Assembly (NCBI GenBank): GCA_025454405.1
Contig: JALOON010000040.1
Span: forward strand, 47,734 to 111,733
Source of the DNA: Oscillatoriaceae cyanobacterium Prado104
GTDB taxonomy: Bacteria; Cyanobacteriota; Cyanobacteriia; Cyanobacteriales; Microcoleaceae
Length of the DNA: 64,000 nucleotides
Direction: 5' to 3'
The position numbers and the translations under genes were made by a program. Each line of letters starts with the position of its first letter. Positions within the stretch are counted from its first letter, which is position 1. Under the pieces are notes generated by a model. The model saw only the letters and a list, made by a program, of their open reading frames with translations. It had not been told where the DNA came from and made no database searches. Shown here in pieces: positions 60,152 through 64,000 of this stretch.

Positions 60152-62329
60152 TTACTTCTTAGCTCGCATCACTAAATCAATTAACTGTTCTCGTCCCCAG
60201 AGCTGTACTCCATTCGCCAGAGCTAGTTTGCAAGCATTGGATGTAAAATTACTGTTGGTAATGACGATCGCATCCTGCGCGCCGTAATACTTAATCGCAC
60301 TAACTACTTCTTGCACGGCGGAATTTCCCACTTTTCCTTGATAGCGTTTTGCCTGGACAACTGTTTTCTTGCGCCCTTTAGAAAGAATCAAATCCGCTCC
60401 AAAATCCCCCGTTTTGGGTGTCGTTTCAACTGCATAACCTAGATTGCGGAAACAGCAGGCTAAAAATTCCTCAAACTCTTCTCCAGTCATGCGATCGACT
60501 CGATCGATTAAATATCCAATTTCTGGCAATTCTAACCGAGTAGAACCTGCTAAAATTTGCTTGAATTTTTTCAGCAGAATTGCACTAAATTTTTGAGAAA
60601 TACCATCAGAAGATAAGGTGCGAGTTTGCGATATATCATCGCTCGAATCTTCTGTTTTTGCTGCTTCTGAAACCTTAGGAACTGCTAAAACTTGCTTGAG
60701 TTTTTTGAGAATACTTGAACTCATATTATTGCCAGAAGTACGATCGGATATAGAGGAAGTTTGCGATTCAGCTTGGTTTTCTGTTTGCGATATTTCTGTT
60801 TGTGATGTGGCGAGTTGCGATACCGCATCTTCGATCGAACTTTGCCGGGATCGATCTCGGGCTTGCTCTTGAATTTGCTCTTGGATTTGCTTTTGGGCTT
60901 GCTTTCTTTTGCTCAAAACAGCCCGTTGAATTTTCAGCAAAATTTTGCCTTCTCGTTCGTTAATTTCACCGTCAGCCTCGATCGTCTCGGTACATCTTTT
61001 TAAAAGTGGTTCGGCAAAGTCGAGTTCGAGTTGTTCCAGTAAAACATCCAACTTGGGAAGTAATTGAGACTGATTTTTTACAGCTTCAATTTCAGCTAAG
61101 GATTTGGGATGTAAATTAGCAGCTTGTAAATCAGGTAAAAATTCATCCCATCGGGTAATTTTTTTACTGGCATAGACAACATAAACCAAAATCCAATCCA
61201 TGACAGTTTCTTGGGCGATCGCTCTTGCTAAATATTGCTCGCTTTCTGCTTGTAATACCTCTTGTAAATCTTCAAGCTTTTCGATTTCCGAGGAATCGAG
61301 ATGGGCTTCATAAAAGCGACAAGCACCGTATCCCAGCGCGTAAATCATTGCCGCACTGGCGCTAGCATTAATGACAGCACCCGCCAAGGGAATATTGCTG
61401 GCGATCGCAACTCCAGCTTCGATCGCTAAATTGCTACCCAAGGATAAACCGAAAATAGCGACAACTTCTCCTTTGCGATCGCTCGATTGCAAATCCATTC
61501 CATAGGCGGCGGCGATTTGATAAACTAACTCTGCAGATAGCGCCGTCATTGCCGCTAAATCCATGCCTGCTAACGCCAAAGCTGCGCCGGGAACTAAACT
61601 GCTAGCCAAGCCACTTCCTGCTGCTAGCAAAGCTTTTTCCAGCATCAAGCGATGTGCAATTTCTTGAGGTTTTTCGTGAGGGTATTGGCGCTGCAATTCT
61701 CGAACTTGCGCCTCGGCAGTCACGACATCAACAGTATCGATCGCGCTGACTAACCAGTCGATTTTAAGATTTTTAGTGAGTTTTTTTAGGATAGAACTTT
61801 GAGAAATTAAACTTAGGGCTGAACCCAAAAAATTGGGAACTTGCTGTACTGCATTTGTGGCACTTGCCGCCGCATTCCCTGCCGCACTCCCCGCATTCGC
61901 GATCGCATTTGTGGCAATCGCCGCCGCGTTTCCTACTGCACTGGCAGCATTCACAAAGATCGCATTTCCCGCACTCGCCGTCGCATTCCCTATCGCACTG
62001 GCACTATTCACAATCGCACCTCCAGCATTGCCTGCTGCATCCCCTACCGCACTCGCAGTATTCGCGATCGCGCTGGTGGCACTCGCCGCTGTATTCCCCA
62101 CTGCACTTGCGGTATTCACAATTGCATTTGTGGCACTTGCTGCTGTATTTCCCACTGCACTCGCACTTGCAGAAACAGCTCCGAAAACAGAACCGAACCA
62201 ATTAGGTGTATCCTGGGATGCAGCCTGCGCTTGCGATTCGGATCGATCGTTGGTTTCTGTTATTTCAATTGCTGGGGGTATAGCTTCTGAGTGGTTACTG
62301 TCTGTTTCGATTTCGTTGTCATCTGGCAT
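60152..62329 (-). CDS. Ala-repeat, TerB-like and Mrr nuclease fusion protein
   Basis: The 725-residue protein has an acidic N-terminus, six 18-residue Ala-rich repeats (SAVGNTAASATNAIVNTA type, about residues 57-165), a hydrophobic domain (about 225-345) like DUF697-type membrane segments, a TerB-like helical segment (about 430-475, EADGEINEREGK), a charged linker with Gln-rich stretches, and a C-terminal Mrr restriction domain (about 614-725). The Mrr active site is intact: FGADLIL (Asp 646) and VVQAKRY (Gln 659, Lys 661). It would be a membrane-associated type IV-like nuclease. The combination is unusual. Start ATG complementary to 62327-62329. No operon partner. Confidence 0.85.
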   Translation of the reverse strand: MPDDNEIETDSNHSEAIPPAIEITETNDRSESQAQAASQDTPNWFGSVFGAVSASASAVGNTAASATNAIVNTASAVGNTAASATSAIANTASAVGDAAGNAGGAIVNSASAIGNATASAGNAIFVNAASAVGNAAAIATNAIANAGSAAGNAAASATNAVQQVPNFLGSALSLISQSSILKKLTKNLKIDWLVSAIDTVDVVTAEAQVRELQRQYPHEKPQEIAHRLMLEKALLAAGSGLASSLVPGAALALAGMDLAAMTALSAELVYQIAAAYGMDLQSSDRKGEVVAIFGLSLGSNLAIEAGVAIASNIPLAGAVINASASAAMIYALGYGACRFYEAHLDSSEIEKLEDLQEVLQAESEQYLARAIAQETVMDWILVYVVYASKKITRWDEFLPDLQAANLHPKSLAEIEAVKNQSQLLPKLDVLLEQLELDFAEPLLKRCTETIEADGEINEREGKILLKIQRAVLSKRKQAQKQIQEQIQEQARDRSRQSSIEDAVSQLATSQTEISQTENQAESQTSSISDRTSGNNMSSSILKKLKQVLAVPKVSEAAKTEDSSDDISQTRTLSSDGISQKFSAILLKKFKQILAGSTRLELPEIGYLIDRVDRMTGEEFEEFLACCFRNLGYAVETTPKTGDFGADLILSKGRKKTVVQAKRYQGKVGNSAVQEVVSAIKYYGAQDAIVITNSNFTSNACKLALANGVQLWGREQLIDLVMRAKK
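61835..62161 (-). repeat. 54-bp repeats encoding 18-residue Ala-rich units
   Basis: Six imperfect 54-bp units (one of them 57 bp) encode SAVGNTAASATNAIVNTA-like peptides. The period is fixed at 18 residues, and purine-rich GCA/GCG codons make the plus strand carry long frames of Cys, Ile and His, which were ignored. Confidence 0.85.
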
Positions 62330-62689
62330 GGGTTTACTGTAGGTGATATTTTTAAATACCGCTCGATCGCGCGCAGATGGCGATGCGTTTTTGGTATGAG
62401 TTTAATGCGATAGCCGATTGGCGTTTTTTCTGCTTTTTAGTGCGATCGGGACGTTCCCGATTCCTTATCTTTAATATTAAACCATTTTCACTTCTTCTTC
62501 TTCTTCTTCTCTTTGTGTCCTTCGCGTCTTCGCGGTTCGTTCAATCAATACAAATTCTTCGAGTGAGAAGGGAGTAATGCGTAAGTTATGTTCTCATTAG
62601 CTAAGACTTGCGATCGAGCGGACTGAAGTCCTCACTACGAACCTAGGAGCGGACTGATTTTCCCACTACGAACCTCATTCTTTCACTTC
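62330..62689. other. Spacer with CTT run and dispersed repeats
   Basis: About 360 bp. It includes CTTCTTCTTCTTCTTCTTCTC (62491-62512), a TCAATACAAATTCTTCGAGTG segment matching inverted sequence at 52180-52210, and a degenerate GGACTGAAGTCCTCACTAC repeat (62620-62642). No gene is accepted. Confidence 0.55.
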
Positions 62690-63457
62690 TCAAACCATAC
62701 TTAAAGACATCAGTTCTTCTGTCATTTCAAAGTTAGCTGTCACGCTTTGCACGTCGTCCAAATCTTCCAGGGCATCCATTAATTTGAGGAGCGATCGAGC
62801 TTTTTCAGGATTGTCTAATTCTACTGTATTGCTGGGAATCCAGCGAGTCTCCGACTGCAAAACAGCAAAGCCTTTTTGTTTCAAAACACTCGCTAATTTT
62901 TCCAAATTAGCAACAGTTGTAAATACCTCCGCGCCTTCAGTATCTTCATCAATTGAAATCAATTCGTAAGATTCTGCTTCGGCTTCTAAAGAGGCTTCAA
63001 ACAGTTGTTCTTCGTCAAAAGGTTCTTGTACCGTACACACTCCTTTTTGGTCGAACATCCAGCCGACGCAACCTGTTTCGCCGAGATTTCCGCCGTTTTT
63101 CGTAAAAGCTTCCCGCAAGTCAGCCGCCGTGCGGTTGCGGTTGTCTGTCAGCGCTTCAATTAAAATAGCAACGCCGCCCACGCCGTAACCTTCGTAGCGG
63201 ATGGCTTCTAATTCGGAATTCGCCCCCAACTTACCGGCACCTTTCGCGATCGCCCTTTCTATGTTTTCATTGGGAATACCTGCCGCCTTCGCTTTGTCAA
63301 TTGCCGTCCGCAGTTGAAAATTACCCACCGGATCGGGAACTCCGCTGCGGGCCGCGACAATTATTTCGCGGGATACTTTAGTAAAAATTTTGGCGCGGGC
63401 GGCGTCTACTCTGGCTTTTTGGCGTTTAATATTCGCCCATTTACTGTGTCCTGCCAT
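62690..63457 (-). CDS. YebC/PmpR family transcriptional regulator
   Basis: The 255-residue protein starts MAGHSKWANIKRQKARVDAA, the hallmark of YebC, and has the RAIAKGAGKLG and GGVAILIEALTDNRNRTAADL segments. YebC proteins act as transcriptional regulators or, as recently shown for some members, as translation factors for proline stretches. Length is normal and complete. The ATG is complementary to 63455-63457. It stands alone. Confidence 0.95.
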   Translation of the reverse strand: MAGHSKWANIKRQKARVDAARAKIFTKVSREIIVAARSGVPDPVGNFQLRTAIDKAKAAGIPNENIERAIAKGAGKLGANSELEAIRYEGYGVGGVAILIEALTDNRNRTAADLREAFTKNGGNLGETGCVGWMFDQKGVCTVQEPFDEEQLFEASLEAEAESYELISIDEDTEGAEVFTTVANLEKLASVLKQKGFAVLQSETRWIPSNTVELDNPEKARSLLKLMDALEDLDDVQSVTANFEMTEELMSLSMV

Positions 63458-63525
63458 AACGATTTGAAATGTTCGACTTGAGAGGCGCGATCGAGCGAAT
63501 CAGCGTAGGATTGGCGCTGCGCGCA

Positions 63526-63741
63526 TTACCTGTTAAATAATAGCACTCTGATTCTTAGTGTACCCGATCGAGATGTTCGATCGAAATTGCATCAACGTAG
63601 GGTGCGCGCTGTTACCTGTTAAAGAATAACACTTTGATTCTGAGTGTACCCGATCGAGATGTTCGATCGAAATTGGATTAATGCAGGGTGCGCAGTGCGC
63701 ACCTTACCTGCTAAATAATAACACTTTGATTCTGAGTGTTA
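63526..63741. repeat. 86-92-bp tandem repeat, 2.4 copies
   Basis: A unit beginning TTACCTG(T/C)TAAATAATA, with CCCGATCGAGATGTTCGATC in its centre, starts at 63526, 63612 and 63704. The second unit includes a GTGCGC palindrome (63687-63703), which the first has lost. The third copy is partial. Confidence 0.8.
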
Positions 63742-63749
63742 ACTCAACT

Positions 63750-64000
63750 TTAATTAAAACGGATAACTTTTTCACTGTTTGTAAGGTGTGAAGTATCGCC
63801 GTTAAGTTCGATCGACCATCCTGAATCTTGCCGCACTATTTTCACCACACAGCACAAAGCAGCGTTAATTTCGGTTTCGGTGTTGCCAGCCAGCCCGATC
63901 TCGCACCCCAAAACCGACGCGCCGTGACCTACTAACAGTATATCTTCGGGAAACTCTGCCGCGAGGCGTTTGGCAGTTTCCCCGGCCCGATTGAGGCAAT
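63750..64000 (-). CDS. Histidine phosphatase superfamily protein, 5' end outside window
   Basis: The minus strand from the window edge to a stop at 63750 encodes AGETAKRLAAEFPEDILLVG, then HGASVLGC, ending NSEKVIRFN. The second half of the histidine phosphatase fold, with its catalytic VGHG motif (LLVGHGASV), is visible. The start and the first RHG motif lie beyond base 64000. The last 83 codons are present. It has no ATG in the window, so it is easily missed. The substrate is unknown. Confidence 0.8.
   Translation of the reverse strand, partial: CLNRAGETAKRLAAEFPEDILLVGHGASVLGCEIGLAGNTETEINAALCCVVKIVRQDSGWSIELNGDTSHLTNSEKVIRFN

Noticed and set aside
61833..62342. Plus-strand frames of 149-169 codons opposite the Ala-rich repeats
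   Set aside because: They mirror the codon repetition of the minus-strand gene and consist of simple repeats.

Overview
The window comes from a filamentous, non-heterocystous cyanobacterium of the Oscillatoriales, most like Microcoleus or Oscillatoria; this is inferred from gene content and style, not from a search. The signs are petB and petD for the cytochrome b6f complex, cyanobacteria-specific families (DUF1825, DUF4058, DUF3037, AAA_35-type ATPases, filamentous-haemagglutinin-type exoproteins), abundant GCGATCGC (HIP1-like) octamers inside and outside genes, and long intergenic spacers filled with short tandem and palindromic repeats.

Layout. 0-3 kb: 3' part of a multi-PAS histidine kinase that begins before the window. 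3.4-7.7 kb: M48 protease, an AT-rich HNH nuclease gene between copies of a dispersed repeat, then petB (carrying a frameshifting deletion) and petD. 8.2-11.1 kb: HIT protein, a TnpB-type transposon remnant and comM. 11.5-20 kb: housekeeping genes (DUF1825, class A PBP, tyrS, pyrF, a family-4 uracil-DNA glycosylase with an internal deletion, a phosphoribosyltransferase). 20-25.7 kb: VOC protein, a DUF3037/HipA-like kinase pair, phosphatase, TPR protein, PHP phosphoesterase. 25.7-31.4 kb: Cache histidine kinase, remnant of a Ser/Thr kinase, cupin, acs. 31.5-40.8 kb: a conflict or defence-like cluster with two toxin-antitoxin pairs, a PD-(D/E)XK protein, a DNA methyltransferase with a decayed convergent partner, two translationally coupled AAA_35 ATPases (the second with 14 WD40 repeats) and a colicin-immunity-like gene. 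40.9-43.5 kb: L,D-transpeptidase, KDPG aldolase, ureidoglycolate lyase. 44-49 kb: a giant secreted TpsA-like protein ending in a CHAT peptidase domain. 49.4-53.8 kb: coaE, two small secreted proteins, DUF4058, tldD. 54.5-59.9 kb: a LOV-PAS histidine kinase followed by a CHASE-domain adenylate cyclase. 60-64 kb: an unusual membrane/TerB/Mrr-nuclease fusion, a YebC regulator and the 3' end of a histidine phosphatase gene.

The most interesting items are the AAA_35/WD40 operon within the conflict cluster, the Ala-repeat/TerB/Mrr fusion, the TpsA-CHAT fusion, the light-to-cAMP pair (LOV kinase and CHASE cyclase), two copies of a miniature element whose central hairpin loop is inverted, and clean internal deletions in petB and the uracil-DNA glycosylase gene. 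The petB lesion would be expected to abolish an essential photosynthetic subunit, so an assembly or sequencing error has to be excluded first.

No tRNA, rRNA, CRISPR array or recognisable riboswitch was seen by eye.
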